Below, in pieces: positions 1-7,982 of a stretch of 64,000 bases of DNA. The notes under the pieces are model-generated. The model was not told the origin of the DNA. It ran no database searches and saw only the letters and a list, made by a program, of their open reading frames with translations. The DNA is from Rhodococcus sp. WMMA185 (GTDB lineage Bacteria; Actinomycetota; Actinomycetes; Mycobacteriales; Mycobacteriaceae). The stretch is taken from NCBI RefSeq assembly GCF_001767395.1, contig NZ_CP017014.1:4171012-4235011 (forward strand). Direction: 5' to 3'. The translations under genes and the position numbers were made by a program. Each line of letters begins with the position of its first letter. Position 1 is the stretch's first letter.

Positions 1-12
1 GCAGTGCGTCAT
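1..12 (-). CDS. Possible start of a gene leaving the window
   Basis: On the minus strand an ATG at position 12 is preceded by a good ribosome-binding site (GGGGAGG, about 7 bases upstream). Only four codons lie inside the window, so no product can be named. It would lie downstream of, and in the same direction as, the GT87-like gene. The gene is inferred from the start signal alone. Confidence 0.3.
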
Positions 13-96
13 GCGGTGGCCTCCCCGTTGTCACGCCCGATATAGGGGCGATAGGAGTATAGACGCCGCTGTCCAGGTCGAAGATCCGCGCAGTGG

Positions 97-1458
97 TCAG
101 ATGCCTCTACCCGCAGCAACTTTCGCGTCGGATGGCGGTGGGCCGGCGGGTTCGGCTTCGGCTGTGGCCGGTCGGCGCAGCGTGGCGCGCAGGAATACGA
201 AGAACAGCACAATGAGTAGTCCCGCGCGACCCCACACCCCGAACTTCACCAGGAGCTCGTATGTCGTCGGGTCGGTTTGAGCGACCAGCGCCCCGAAGTA
301 CTTGAACACTCCGATCCCCAGCGAGAGGTCGGCCACCAGATACGCCGCCACGAGGCCCCAGGGCACCCGTAGCAGGACGAAGAAGGGGACCAGCCACAGT
401 GTGTACTGCGGCGAATGCACCTTGTGTAGCAACAGGAATCCGCAGAGCATCGCGGCGCTGACCTGGATCCACGGGTACAAGCCCTCTCGTTGGTACCGCA
501 GCCAGCCCAGCCGCAACGCCACCGCAAACGCCACGCACACCAGTAGCGGCGAGACGATGCCGACGGTCTGGTCATAGGCCGGCAAGGGTGTATCGGTGTT
601 GTGCGGTCCGAACAACGGTCGCAGACCCCAGTACCAGATCGAGTTGGTGGTGATATCGGCCAGCCGATTCTGCTGGAACGTGAATGATGCACGCCAGCCC
701 TCGTACGAGATCAGTGCGAAGGGCAGATTCACCGCCACCACGGTGGTCACCGCGGCTGCCCCGACCATCACGGCGCCGCGCACGTCGTACCGGCGTTCGG
801 CCCCGCCGCCTCGTGTCAGGACGTAAGCGATCAGCGGAAGCACGAACGCGCCGGGATACAGCTTGAGGCAGAAGCCCACGGCCAGAAGTACCGCAGCGAT
901 GACCGCGCGCCTGCGGAACGGGATACTCTCGAGGCTCATCACGAAGATCGCGGCGACCGACATCGCGATCACTGGCAGTTCCCAGTTGTGGAATGCATAC
1001 AGAACCAACGGTGGGCTTATCGACCAGAGCAGAGCCCACCAGCCGGTCAGACGTCCCAGCATCCACGCTGTGAGCAGACCGAATGGGGCGAGAATCAACG
1101 CCGAGTGCAGGAGGAAATCGGCGTCGGTGTGCGAACCGACGCCGCCGAGCCACATCAGGACACCGCTGAGTACCGGGTACTCCACGCTGCCCCCGATGAG
1201 TTTGCCGTCAGAGCTGATTCCACCGGTGAGGTAGGGGAATACGTGCAAGTTGATCTCGCGGCCGAGCCACAGCAACTGGATGTCGGAATAGCAGACCTGC
1301 GTGTCCTTGATCCGGTCGAAGATCAGGCTGCGGCCGACCTCGTTGAATGGCGGCCCGGCGCAGCGGGCTTTTTGTAGGTAGCCGGCGACCATGGCCAAAC
1401 CCGCCAATCCGACGGCGATGGCTGCGATCGGCGTCCGCTGCCGAACTCCGATAACCAT
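97..1458 (-). CDS. GT87/DUF2029-like polytopic membrane glycosyltransferase
   Basis: This 453-residue protein is hydrophobic along most of its length, with roughly ten predicted membrane spans beginning at residues 10-26. The N-terminal region after the first span holds the sequence RIKDTQVCYSDIQLLWLGR, which resembles actinobacterial proteins beside rpsF such as M. tuberculosis Rv0051. Family members of GT87 use polyprenyl-phospho-mannose to glycosylate cell-wall glycans on the outer face of the membrane; that role here is inferred. The C-terminus is a short Pro/Ala-rich tail. The ATG at 1458 directly precedes the first hydrophobic segment. Conserved linkage to the ribosomal/dnaB cluster supports the identification, not the substrate. 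Confidence 0.75.
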   Translation of the reverse strand: MVIGVRQRTPIAAIAVGLAGLAMVAGYLQKARCAGPPFNEVGRSLIFDRIKDTQVCYSDIQLLWLGREINLHVFPYLTGGISSDGKLIGGSVEYPVLSGVLMWLGGVGSHTDADFLLHSALILAPFGLLTAWMLGRLTGWWALLWSISPPLVLYAFHNWELPVIAMSVAAIFVMSLESIPFRRRAVIAAVLLAVGFCLKLYPGAFVLPLIAYVLTRGGGAERRYDVRGAVMVGAAAVTTVVAVNLPFALISYEGWRASFTFQQNRLADITTNSIWYWGLRPLFGPHNTDTPLPAYDQTVGIVSPLLVCVAFAVALRLGWLRYQREGLYPWIQVSAAMLCGFLLLHKVHSPQYTLWLVPFFVLLRVPWGLVAAYLVADLSLGIGVFKYFGALVAQTDPTTYELLVKFGVWGRAGLLIVLFFVFLRATLRRPATAEAEPAGPPPSDAKVAAGRGI

Positions 1459-1580
1459 GGATCCACACTAGTGTCCGGGGGTGCCAGACTCCGGGCTTGT
1501 CGCCAAATGTGCGATCACTGCGGACGGCTCGCCGGGGAGTGATCAGGCGGTGAGGCGACCGGTTGGGAGACTTCGCATCC

Positions 1581-2471
1581 CTAGTCGAGCAGGCTGGCCT
1601 CCGCAATCGTCAGCCGGTGCAGGTCCACCAACTCCTTCTCGTCGAGGTGCGCGCTGACGTAGCCCCCGGCCAAGGCGAAGGCGACTGGCATCTTGCGCTC
1701 CTGGCACCACCGGAACAGCAGATTCTCGCGGGCTTCGAGCACCTCTTTCGTGATGCCGTCCAGGCCGCCGGTGTCGCAGCCTTCGTAGGGGTCCATCCCG
1801 GCGTTGTAGAGAACCAGGTCGAAATTCGGCCCTATGTGTTCGATCCGGCTCAGGGCCTGGGTGCACGCGGCCAGGTACTGCTCCCCCTCCGAGACCAGGG
1901 TCGGCTGACAGCGGTCTGTCGGATCGTAGAAGTCGAACCAGTCCACGGATACATCGGCTTGCCAGATCCGGGGGTCCGACTGCATGAGCGAGGCGGTTCC
2001 GCCGCCACAGTGCGCGTCGAAGTCCACGATCAGTACGGATTCGGCGCCGTCATCGAGCGCGGCGCGGGCGGCCAGTACCAGGCCGTTGAACGTGCAGAAG
2101 CCGCGGCCCGAGGCCCGGCAGGCATGGTGCAGCCCAGACGACAGCGATCCCGCTACCCCACCGGTCCGTAGCCCGACCAGGGCCGCGTCCACCATGCCCC
2201 CGGCCGCCGCCGTAGTTGCGGTCCATAGATCCTCGTCCCAGGTCAGTCCCGGCGACCCGGCGAGGCCACGGGGTGTGCCGTAGTGCACCGCCTCCACGTA
2301 CTGCAGGTCGTGGACGGCGGCCAGTTCCCCGACATCCAGCGAGTGCGGGCGTACCAGCTCCACCCCGTCAATGGGATCACGAAGAAGCGATTCGGCGACC
2401 CACTGGGACTTGAGCGTGATGTCGAACGCGTGGGGCGATGCGGCGTAGTCGGGAGAGTAGAAGACCTTCAC
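1581..2471 (-). CDS. Histone deacetylase / acetylpolyamine amidohydrolase family protein
   Basis: A 296-residue zinc hydrolase of the arginase/deacetylase fold. Family residues are visible: tandem His (SSGLHHA, about residues 112-117), the zinc ligands in VDFDAHCGGG (Asp150, Asp152 region, His154) and the late Asp in NAGMDPYEGC (Asp227). Family members deacetylate acetyl-lysine or acetylpolyamines in the cytoplasm; the substrate here is unknown. I chose the GTG at 2471 because GGAAGGA lies 7 bases upstream and the protein then begins KVFYSPDYA, as homologues do; an in-frame ATG at 2534 adds 21 residues without a site. It is a single gene, convergent with nothing and followed by the GT87-like gene. 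Confidence 0.85.
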   Translation of the reverse strand: MKVFYSPDYAASPHAFDITLKSQWVAESLLRDPIDGVELVRPHSLDVGELAAVHDLQYVEAVHYGTPRGLAGSPGLTWDEDLWTATTAAAGGMVDAALVGLRTGGVAGSLSSGLHHACRASGRGFCTFNGLVLAARAALDDGAESVLIVDFDAHCGGGTASLMQSDPRIWQADVSVDWFDFYDPTDRCQPTLVSEGEQYLAACTQALSRIEHIGPNFDLVLYNAGMDPYEGCDTGGLDGITKEVLEARENLLFRWCQERKMPVAFALAGGYVSAHLDEKELVDLHRLTIAEASLLD

Positions 2472-2733
2472 GGCTGGTCCTTCCGGGTGCGCGGCCCCCA
2501 TTCGGAGATTACCGGCATGTGGAGGCTTCGGCATTCGTGCAGGTTCTCGGCCGCTGCGTGCCGGTGGTGATGGTGATGGTGTTGAGCTCGAGCTGTCGAC
2601 TGCCGGGCATTTTCGCCCAACACTGACTAAGGCGACCGTCCGTTATGTAGGTTCCTTGGGCGTGGCCACCTCCTGTGGCTACCTCCCGTGGCCTGTGCCC
2701 GGGATGCGGATTCCGTTGGAAGGGAACAATTTC

Positions 2734-4041
2734 TTGGCCACCATTGATCGGCCGCGCTCACGCGTCGGATCTTCGCGGATGCCGGCGGTACTCGGCGGCA
2801 CCGTTCTCGTCGTAGCCACGGCCCTCACTACTGCTGTCGGGCAGGCAACCGCCGACGTCGTCACGAACACGATCACAGTCGAGGCGGGACCGGGAGGGGT
2901 GGCGATCACCCCGGACGGCGCCCACGTCTATGTCGCCAACCAGAACGGTCACTCTGTGTCGGTGATCGCTACCGCCACCAATACGGTCACCGCCACCATT
3001 CCGGTCGGCGAAGGGCCGTCCGGCATGGCGATCACCCCGGACGGCGCCTTCGCCTACGTCACCAACCTGATTGACGACTCGGTGTCGGTGATCGATACCT
3101 CCATCAACACCGAGATCACGACCGTGCCGATCGGCGGCACACCGAACGAGGTGGCGATCACCCCGGACGGTGCCCTCGCCTACGTCCCCAACACGTCCAA
3201 CGACTCGGTGTCGGTGATCGATACCGCTACCAACGCGGTCATCACCTCCGTCCCGGTTGGGCGGGTGCCGTTCGGGGTGACATTCACCCCAAACGGTGCC
3301 CTCGCCTACGTCACCAACTTCCTCGGTGACTCGGTGTCGGTGATCGATACTGCTACCAACGCAGTCATCGCCTCCGTCCCGGTCGGCGTCCAACCGATCG
3401 GGGTGGCATTCACCCCGGACGGTGCCCTCGCCTACGTCACCCACCAGGGTGACAACTCGGTGTCGGTGATCGATACCGCTACCAACGCGGTCGTCACCAC
3501 CGTCTCGGTCGGCGACCGACCAAACGGGATCGCAATCACACCGGACGGCAACCTCGCCTACGTCAACAACTTTGACGGAAGTTCAGTGTCGGTGATCGAT
3601 ACCGCCACGAACACGATTGCCACCACCGTCCCGGTCGGCGACCGTCCGTCCGGAGTGGTGATCACCCCGGACGGTGCCCACGCCTATGTCACCAACTGGG
3701 GCGACGGCACCGTGTCGGTGATCGCGATCGGTAAGACTCCGGCCGAAATCGCCGGAACACCGACTGCAGGGGTCGTCGGCCAGCCCTACGAGCACACTTT
3801 CACCCTCACCGGAGAACCTGCGCCGACCGCGGCCGTCACCGCCGGGGCCCTGCCCGAGGGGGTCGCGTTGAGCGAGCAGGGTGTGCTGTCCGGAACCCCG
3901 ACGACTGCCGGGACGTACACGTTCACGGTGACCGCATCCAACGGGGTCGGTGACGACGCGATCCTCGAGGCCACCCTCGACATCACAGAGGCAACCGAGC
4001 CCGTCCCATCCAACCCTTGGGGAAGCTTGGGCGGGAGTTGA
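2734..4041 (+). CDS. Secreted seven-repeat YVTN beta-propeller protein with C-terminal Ig-like domain
   Basis: The protein has a signal peptide (basic start, hydrophobic VLGGTVLVVATALTTAVG, likely cut after QATA), then seven near-identical repeats of 42 residues, each carrying the pattern ITPDGA.AYVTN...SVSVIDTATN. Seven repeats would close a seven-bladed propeller. A putative Ig domain (He_PIG type, ALPEGV...LSGTPTTAGTYTFTVTASNG) follows, and a short Pro/Gly tail. No catalytic residues are seen; such proteins usually act in binding or adhesion. A TTG at 2734 is preferred because GGAAGGGA lies 8 bases upstream; TTG 2656, ATG 2704 and ATG 2779 are alternatives. Confidence 0.8.
   Translation: MATIDRPRSRVGSSRMPAVLGGTVLVVATALTTAVGQATADVVTNTITVEAGPGGVAITPDGAHVYVANQNGHSVSVIATATNTVTATIPVGEGPSGMAITPDGAFAYVTNLIDDSVSVIDTSINTEITTVPIGGTPNEVAITPDGALAYVPNTSNDSVSVIDTATNAVITSVPVGRVPFGVTFTPNGALAYVTNFLGDSVSVIDTATNAVIASVPVGVQPIGVAFTPDGALAYVTHQGDNSVSVIDTATNAVVTTVSVGDRPNGIAITPDGNLAYVNNFDGSSVSVIDTATNTIATTVPVGDRPSGVVITPDGAHAYVTNWGDGTVSVIAIGKTPAEIAGTPTAGVVGQPYEHTFTLTGEPAPTAAVTAGALPEGVALSEQGVLSGTPTTAGTYTFTVTASNGVGDDAILEATLDITEATEPVPSNPWGSLGGS
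2866..3741 (+). repeat. Seven tandem 126-bp repeats coding the propeller blades
   Basis: The coding sequence repeats with a 126-bp period. Phrases such as TCGGTGTCGGTGATCGATAC recur in nearly every unit. Units 3 to 6 are the most alike, which suggests recent duplication or gene conversion. The last unit is two codons short. Confidence 0.85.
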
Positions 4042-4088
4042 TTTGAGGGGCTCAGGGACCTGTACGCCCTGGCCCGAACCGCATAAAT

Positions 4089-4134
4089 GTGAAGTGGCCG
4101 CCCACCCTCGAAGCGGGGTAGGCGGCCACTTCAC
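4089..4134. terminator. Hairpin downstream of the propeller gene
   Basis: A perfect 14-bp inverted repeat (GTGAAGTGGCCGCC and its complement, 4089-4102 and 4121-4134) with an 18-base loop lies 48 bases after the stop codon. It has no T-run, as is common in actinobacteria. Confidence 0.7.
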
Positions 4135-4336
4135 GCTCCTGCCGGCAACGCAGCTCACGTCGCCTGAAGCGATCGGCGGGACAACCACTAGAGCTTGGCG
4201 GCCTCCGAGACAGTCAGCCGGTGTAGGTCCACGAGACGCTCTGAGGTGAGCACGTCATCCGAGCCACCCCGAAAACGCCTTGGGGTTGGTGTGCGGCCAG
4301 TCGGAGCTTGGCGCCGCATCTCGTGAAGCTCACTTG

Positions 4337-4393
4337 GTCTTGTGTCCGGTGGTCCGACACGAACTACCTAGGTCGGACCACCGGACACAAGAC
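4337..4393. terminator. Strong bidirectional hairpin between convergent genes
   Basis: A perfect 22-bp inverted repeat (arms 4337-4358 and 4372-4393) surrounds a 13-base loop. It sits 18 bases downstream of the PLC-like gene on the minus strand and can also stop read-through from the propeller gene. The rest of 4042-4410 holds no gene that I can support. Confidence 0.75.
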
Positions 4394-4410
4394 GTCGGCG
4401 AGGAGTTGTG

Positions 4411-5631
4411 TCATTCGCCCCGCGGAAGAACCTCGGACAGCACCGTCGGCAGCGTGGTCCAGTCGGAGGTGACGATGCTCGCCGAGTGAGCGGCCAGTTC
4501 GGCTACACGGTCAAGCGCCTCCGCTTCGGTAGGCGTCCAGGCATCGATCGCGGGCGGCACACTGTGCGCGGATGTCATCACCAGCAGGTATCCGTTCTCG
4601 CGATACCAGTCGGTGTCGATCTTCTTCGAGATGTATCCGGACGCACCACTGTCGAACACCACGAACCAGGGCCGAATCGACTCGTCCTCATACTTTTTCG
4701 CTCGGGGGTCGCCCTTCGTCGAGCCGAGAACTGCGGGGAAGGCTGCGGCCTTGTCGAGCTCATCGTCCGACGCCAGATCCCGAAGATGCGTGGCGTACTC
4801 GATGTCGGTCTTGAGGCTATCGAGCGGGTTCTCCCCCTCCACCGTTCCATTGGTGACGTAGAAGAGGAACTTGCCCCGCATCGCGTCACGGGTCGGCCAG
4901 CCGTTGGTGCGCACTGCCTCGTCCAAGGTCAATCCTGAGTCGCCGACCAGATCGGACGGACTGAACAGCGCGTCACCGAGCTGCTCCCTCACGAGTTCGT
5001 CGAACTCGCTCGGCCCTCGCCTGAAGGCCGCCGGTCCGCCCGACCCGCTGGACCCGGTGGCGCCGCCGGTTTGCGTTGTGTTGAACCCGTCCTTCATCTC
5101 CATCTTGAAGATGACCGGAGGGTGGTCGGGGTTCGCCTCATGCCAGGTCCGAATATCTGTGAGGCAGCCATCGAGCCCCTGATCGCGTGACCCTTTGCGT
5201 AACTGCGCCTCCGACTCCGCGCCGACGCAGTTGTTGTCATTGCCAATGGGATTGGAATGGGAGACCCGCCATCCCTTGCCCGCGCCGTTGCTCCACACGT
5301 CGATTTCGATCAGCGCGGCACCGGAGTCCAGCCCATCGGCGAGGTAGGGGAACGCGAACTTCTCGTAGGCGTTGTGGACGCCGACTGTGGTGGTCTCGTC
5401 GTACCCGAGCTGATCGGTGTCGACGGCAGGCGTGTCCGCGGGAGTTGTGTCCGCGGAAGTTGTGTCCGTGGAAGGTGCGTCTACCGAAGGTGTGTCTGCA
5501 AGGGGTGTGTCTGCAAGGGGTGTGTCCTCAGACGGTTCGGCAGAGTTCGCGGTCGCCGGCAGCGAAACCAGGATGGCAGCCGCGGCCGTCAGGGAGGCAA
5601 CCGTCGCGCGCCTCGATCGAGAGATGTTCAC
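4411..5631 (-). CDS. Secreted Ca2+-dependent phosphoinositide phospholipase C-like protein
   Basis: The 406-residue protein starts with a signal peptide (cut near ATANSA-EP), then a Thr/Asp/Pro-rich spacer of short repeats (residues 36-72), then a PI-PLC-like TIM barrel. The catalytic pattern of the Ca2+-dependent PI-PLC family is visible: GVHNAYEKF (His86), LIEIDVW (Glu109, Asp111) and VSHSNPIG (His125). Family enzymes cleave inositol phospholipids outside the cell; the true substrate is not known. The GTG at 5631 has AAAGGCGG upstream. It is monocistronic and ends at a strong hairpin. The spacer may cross the cell wall. Confidence 0.8.
   Translation of the reverse strand: MNISRSRRATVASLTAAAAILVSLPATANSAEPSEDTPLADTPLADTPSVDAPSTDTTSADTTPADTPAVDTDQLGYDETTTVGVHNAYEKFAFPYLADGLDSGAALIEIDVWSNGAGKGWRVSHSNPIGNDNNCVGAESEAQLRKGSRDQGLDGCLTDIRTWHEANPDHPPVIFKMEMKDGFNTTQTGGATGSSGSGGPAAFRRGPSEFDELVREQLGDALFSPSDLVGDSGLTLDEAVRTNGWPTRDAMRGKFLFYVTNGTVEGENPLDSLKTDIEYATHLRDLASDDELDKAAAFPAVLGSTKGDPRAKKYEDESIRPWFVVFDSGASGYISKKIDTDWYRENGYLLVMTSAHSVPPAIDAWTPTEAEALDRVAELAAHSASIVTSDWTTLPTVLSEVLPRGE
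5415..5530. repeat. Short direct repeats coding the Asp/Thr/Pro spacer
   Basis: Degenerate 15-bp units (for example TGTGTCTGCAAGGGG twice in tandem at about 5500-5523) encode the repeated LADTP / ADTTP peptide after the signal sequence of the PLC-like protein. Confidence 0.6.
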
Positions 5632-5776
5632 TGTGCCGCCTTTGAGAGGGTGAATAGAACAGCCGGGAGTGTATAACTATTCGCGGTTTGGGCGGGTGAT
5701 TTCGCCAAAAAGTCCGATTTCCTCGACGCGTAGTCCTGATTTCGCTGGTCAGGGGCCCGTCGTGTAGCCTGCAAAG

Positions 5777-5818
5777 GTTGCTGACGCAACGACCCTCCTG
5801 CCACGGACAGCCCGTGGC
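5777..5818 (+). promoter_or_regulatory. rpsF leader hairpins, possible S6:S18 binding leader
   Basis: Two hairpins precede rpsF: GTTGC/GCAAC (5777-5790) and GCCACGG/CCGTGGC with a five-base loop (5800-5818). Many bacteria carry an S6:S18-binding leader RNA before rpsF; this could be one, but I cannot match the consensus with certainty. Confidence 0.35.
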
Positions 5819-5852
5819 CGTTTCACTAGTCCATAGGAGGTGATGAGGTCTT

Positions 5853-6140
5853 ATGCGTCATTACGAATTGATGGTCATCCTGGACCCCAGCCTGGACGAG
5901 CGCACTGTTGCTCCTTCGCTGGATACGTTCCTCAATGTTGTTCGCCAGGACGGCGGCAAGATCGACAAGGTCGATGTCTGGGGTAAGCGTCGCCTCGCCT
6001 ACGAGATCGCCAAGCAGAGCGAAGGCATCTACGCGGTGATCGATATCAGCGCTGCTCCCGCCACTGTCGCGGAGCTCGATCGTCAGCTCGGCCTGAACGA
6101 ATCGGTGCTTCGTACGAAGGTTCTGCGCCACAACAAGTGA
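5853..6140 (+). CDS. rpsF: 30S ribosomal protein S6
   Basis: This 95-residue protein begins [19 protein letters not shown] and contains [11 protein letters not shown], both hallmarks of S6. It binds 16S rRNA with S18 in the platform of the small subunit. An AGGAGGTGATG sequence lies 10-20 bases before the ATG. It opens the conserved cluster rpsF-ssb-rpsR-rplI, with gaps of 64, 38 and 18 bases, so the four are probably co-transcribed. Confidence 0.98.
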   Translation: MRHYELMVILDPSLDERTVAPSLDTFLNVVRQDGGKIDKVDVWGKRRLAYEIAKQSEGIYAVIDISAAPATVAELDRQLGLNESVLRTKVLRHNK

Positions 6141-6204
6141 TTCTGTCGGCCACCAGCCTTAGGCTCGTGCCCAACCGAACTCCACATTCTGCAGGAGGAA
6201 CCAC

Positions 6205-6726
6205 ATGGCAGGCGACACCGTAATCACCGTCATAGGAAACTTGACGGCTGATCCGGAGCTTCGATTCACACCCGCGGGTGCCGCGGTCGCGAACTTCACC
6301 ATTGCGTCCACGCCCCGCACCTTCGACCGTCAGACCAATGAATGGAAAGACGGCGAAGCCCTGTTCTTGCGCTGCAACATCTGGCGCGAGGCAGCCGAGA
6401 ACGTGGCGGAGAGCCTGACCCGCGGCTCGCGAGTGATCGCGAGCGGCCGGCTCAAGCAGCGCTCCTACGAAACTCGTGAAGGTGAGAAGCGCACTGTCGT
6501 CGAGCTCGAGGTCGACGAGATCGGCCCCTCGCTGAAGTACGCCACGGCCAAGGTCAACAAGGTCAGTCGCGGCGGCGGAGGCGGAGGTGGCTTCGGTTCC
6601 TCCGGCGGATCGGGCGGCGGACGTTCGCAATCCACCAGTGTCGGAGACGATCCGTGGGGTAGTGCGCCGCAGGCGCAGGGCTCCTTCGGAGGCTCTGGTG
6701 GTGGGAGCGACGAACCACCGTTCTGA
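6205..6726 (+). CDS. ssb: Single-stranded DNA-binding protein
   Basis: The 173-residue protein has an N-terminal OB fold (residues 1 to about 115, starting [21 protein letters not shown]), a Gly/Ser-rich flexible linker with runs of glycine, and the acidic tip DEPPF that recruits replication and repair partners. It coats single-stranded DNA as a tetramer. The start has a strong AGGAGG site. Its place between rpsF and rpsR is the usual actinobacterial arrangement and marks it as the main SSB. Confidence 0.97.
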   Translation: MAGDTVITVIGNLTADPELRFTPAGAAVANFTIASTPRTFDRQTNEWKDGEALFLRCNIWREAAENVAESLTRGSRVIASGRLKQRSYETREGEKRTVVELEVDEIGPSLKYATAKVNKVSRGGGGGGGFGSSGGSGGGRSQSTSVGDDPWGSAPQAQGSFGGSGGGSDEPPF

Positions 6727-6764
6727 TCCGTACCTGATCGGAACATCCAGAAAAGAGCGAACAA

Positions 6765-7007
6765 ATGCCTAAGCCGCCCTTGCGCGACAAGGTAATGAAG
6801 AAGAAGGTCTGCGTCTTCTGCAAAGAGAAGAACACGGAGATCGATTACAAGGACACGACGCTTCTGCGTAAGTACGTCAGCGACCGCGGCAAGATCCGCG
6901 CGCGCCGTGTCACTGGCAATTGCGTCCAGCACCAGCGCGACGTTGCCATTGCCGTCAAGAACTCTCGTGAGGTGGCGTTGCTGCCCTACGCCACCGTGGC
7001 TCGCTAA
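6765..7007 (+). CDS. rpsR: 30S ribosomal protein S18, zinc-binding (C+) type
   Basis: An 80-residue S18 with [18 protein letters not shown] and the C-terminal [10 protein letters not shown]. It retains CVFC near the N-terminus and GNCVQHQR, which is the Cys/His set of the zinc-containing form. In mycobacteria this form is the housekeeping copy, and a zinc-free paralogue is induced by zinc starvation; no such paralogue is in the window. It pairs with S6 on the ribosome. Confidence 0.97.
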   Translation: MPKPPLRDKVMKKKVCVFCKEKNTEIDYKDTTLLRKYVSDRGKIRARRVTGNCVQHQRDVAIAVKNSREVALLPYATVAR

Positions 7008-7025
7008 GGGAAAGGGAGGAAAGAC

Positions 7026-7481
7026 ATGAAGCTCATCCTCACCGCTGACGTGGAAAACCTCGGTGCCCCCGGCGACACCGTCGAGGTCAAGGACGGCTAC
7101 GGCCGCAACTACCTGCTTCCGCGCGGGCTGGCGATCGTCGCCACCCGTGGCGCCCAGAAGCAGGTCGAGGGCATCCGTCGTGCTCAGGAGGCTCGCGCTG
7201 TGCGCGGTCTCGACCACGCGAAGGAGCTCAAGGCTGCGATCGAGGGCCTCGAGTCGGTGTCGCTGTCGGTCAAGACCGCAGGTGGCTCGGGCAAGCTCTT
7301 CGGTTCGGTTACCGCCGCCGATGTTGCAGGTGCCATCAAGGCCGCAGGTGGACCCGTTCTCGACAAGCGCATCCTGGACCTGCCGAAGGCTCACATCAAG
7401 GCGACCGGCAAGCACGCCATCGCCGTGAACCTGCACCCCGACGTGGTTGCGAAGTTCCACCTGAACGTCGTCAGCGCCTAG
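7026..7481 (+). CDS. rplI: 50S ribosomal protein L9
   Basis: A 151-residue L9: N-terminal domain [36 protein letters not shown], long connecting helix, and C-terminal domain with [14 protein letters not shown]. It binds domain V of 23S rRNA and affects reading-frame maintenance. GGGAGGAAAGAC precedes the ATG. It ends the ribosomal operon and is followed by a hairpin. Confidence 0.98.
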   Translation: MKLILTADVENLGAPGDTVEVKDGYGRNYLLPRGLAIVATRGAQKQVEGIRRAQEARAVRGLDHAKELKAAIEGLESVSLSVKTAGGSGKLFGSVTAADVAGAIKAAGGPVLDKRILDLPKAHIKATGKHAIAVNLHPDVVAKFHLNVVSA

Positions 7482-7501
7482 CCGACTCCGTTCCTGACAA
7501 G

Positions 7502-7538
7502 CGCAGGCCCCACGTTCCTCGGAGCGTCGGGGCCTGCG
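7502..7538 (+). terminator. Terminator after rplI
   Basis: CGCAGGCCCC (7502-7511) pairs with GGGGCCTGCG (7529-7538). The intervening bases extend the stem (ACGTTCC with GGAGCGT), and TTTG follows. This separates the ribosomal operon from dnaB. Confidence 0.85.
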
Positions 7539-7715
7539 TTTGTCGAATCTGCGGGATGGCCCATGATCCGTGCGAAATGTGGCTCGGACCATCTTCCCAG
7601 GCGGGAGCAACGGGCACGACACGCCCGGCTCCTCGACGTCAAAGACACGCCGAACGAGTTTCCATCCACAACGGTGGAAAACTAAAAATCGAGGCTGAAC
7701 TGGCATTTTGGGACT

Positions 7716-7802
7716 GTGATCCACACTTATCCTCAGGTTGTCCCCATGGGGTTCACAAACCTGTCCAGTTGTTTCCACAATTTGTCCCCAACCCTGTGCA
7801 CA
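7716..7802. promoter_or_regulatory. Cluster of DnaA-box-like 9-mers
   Basis: Within 87 bases there are several near matches to the actinobacterial DnaA box TTGTCCACA: GTGATCCACA (7716), TTATCCTCA (7727-7735), TTGTCCCCA (7738-7746), TTTCCACA (7772-7779), TTGTCCCCA (7782-7790) and CTGTGCACA (7794-7802). DnaA could regulate dnaB here or be titrated. None is a perfect consensus box, so binding is a guess. Confidence 0.45.
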
Positions 7803-7982
7803 GGACGGTTTGAACACAGGGGCACCCCGTCCTTAACCTCGTTTCAGCGTGTCTCCCTGTCACGGCGCCGTTTGCCGCAACGAGCCTGAGAAGGTTGTCG
7901 GTAGGGGCGAGTACCAAAGATCTTGAAGCTCACGAGATGGAGTTCTCGGCAGCAACGGAACGTGATGCGGAAGGGCGGTCGA

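Larger units (their letters stand above)
7482..7982 (+). promoter_or_regulatory. Gene-free dnaB upstream region
   Basis: About 500 bases without a convincing gene. It contains the rplI terminator, a locally AT-richer patch near 7675-7710, and the DnaA-box-like cluster at 7716-7802. The dnaB promoter must lie here, but I could not assign -35 and -10 boxes. Confidence 0.5.

Noticed and set aside
9-212. A short minus-strand frame whose stop overlaps the ATG at 12
   Set aside because: It could mean a frameshift in the GT87-like C-terminus, but the annotated frame ends normally and the alternative text is Pro/Arg-rich.
2866-3741. A CRISPR-like or mobile repeat array
   Set aside because: The repeat is a multiple of three, in frame, and codes for propeller blades.
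7716-7802. A replication origin
   Set aside because: No dnaA or recF-type genes are near, the boxes are imperfect and no clear AT-rich unwinding element lies beside them. I keep it only as a possible regulatory cluster.
6465-7817. A 450-residue minus-strand frame across ssb-rpsR-rplI
   Set aside because: It lies antisense to three certain genes and ends in proline runs from the glycine-rich ssb linker.
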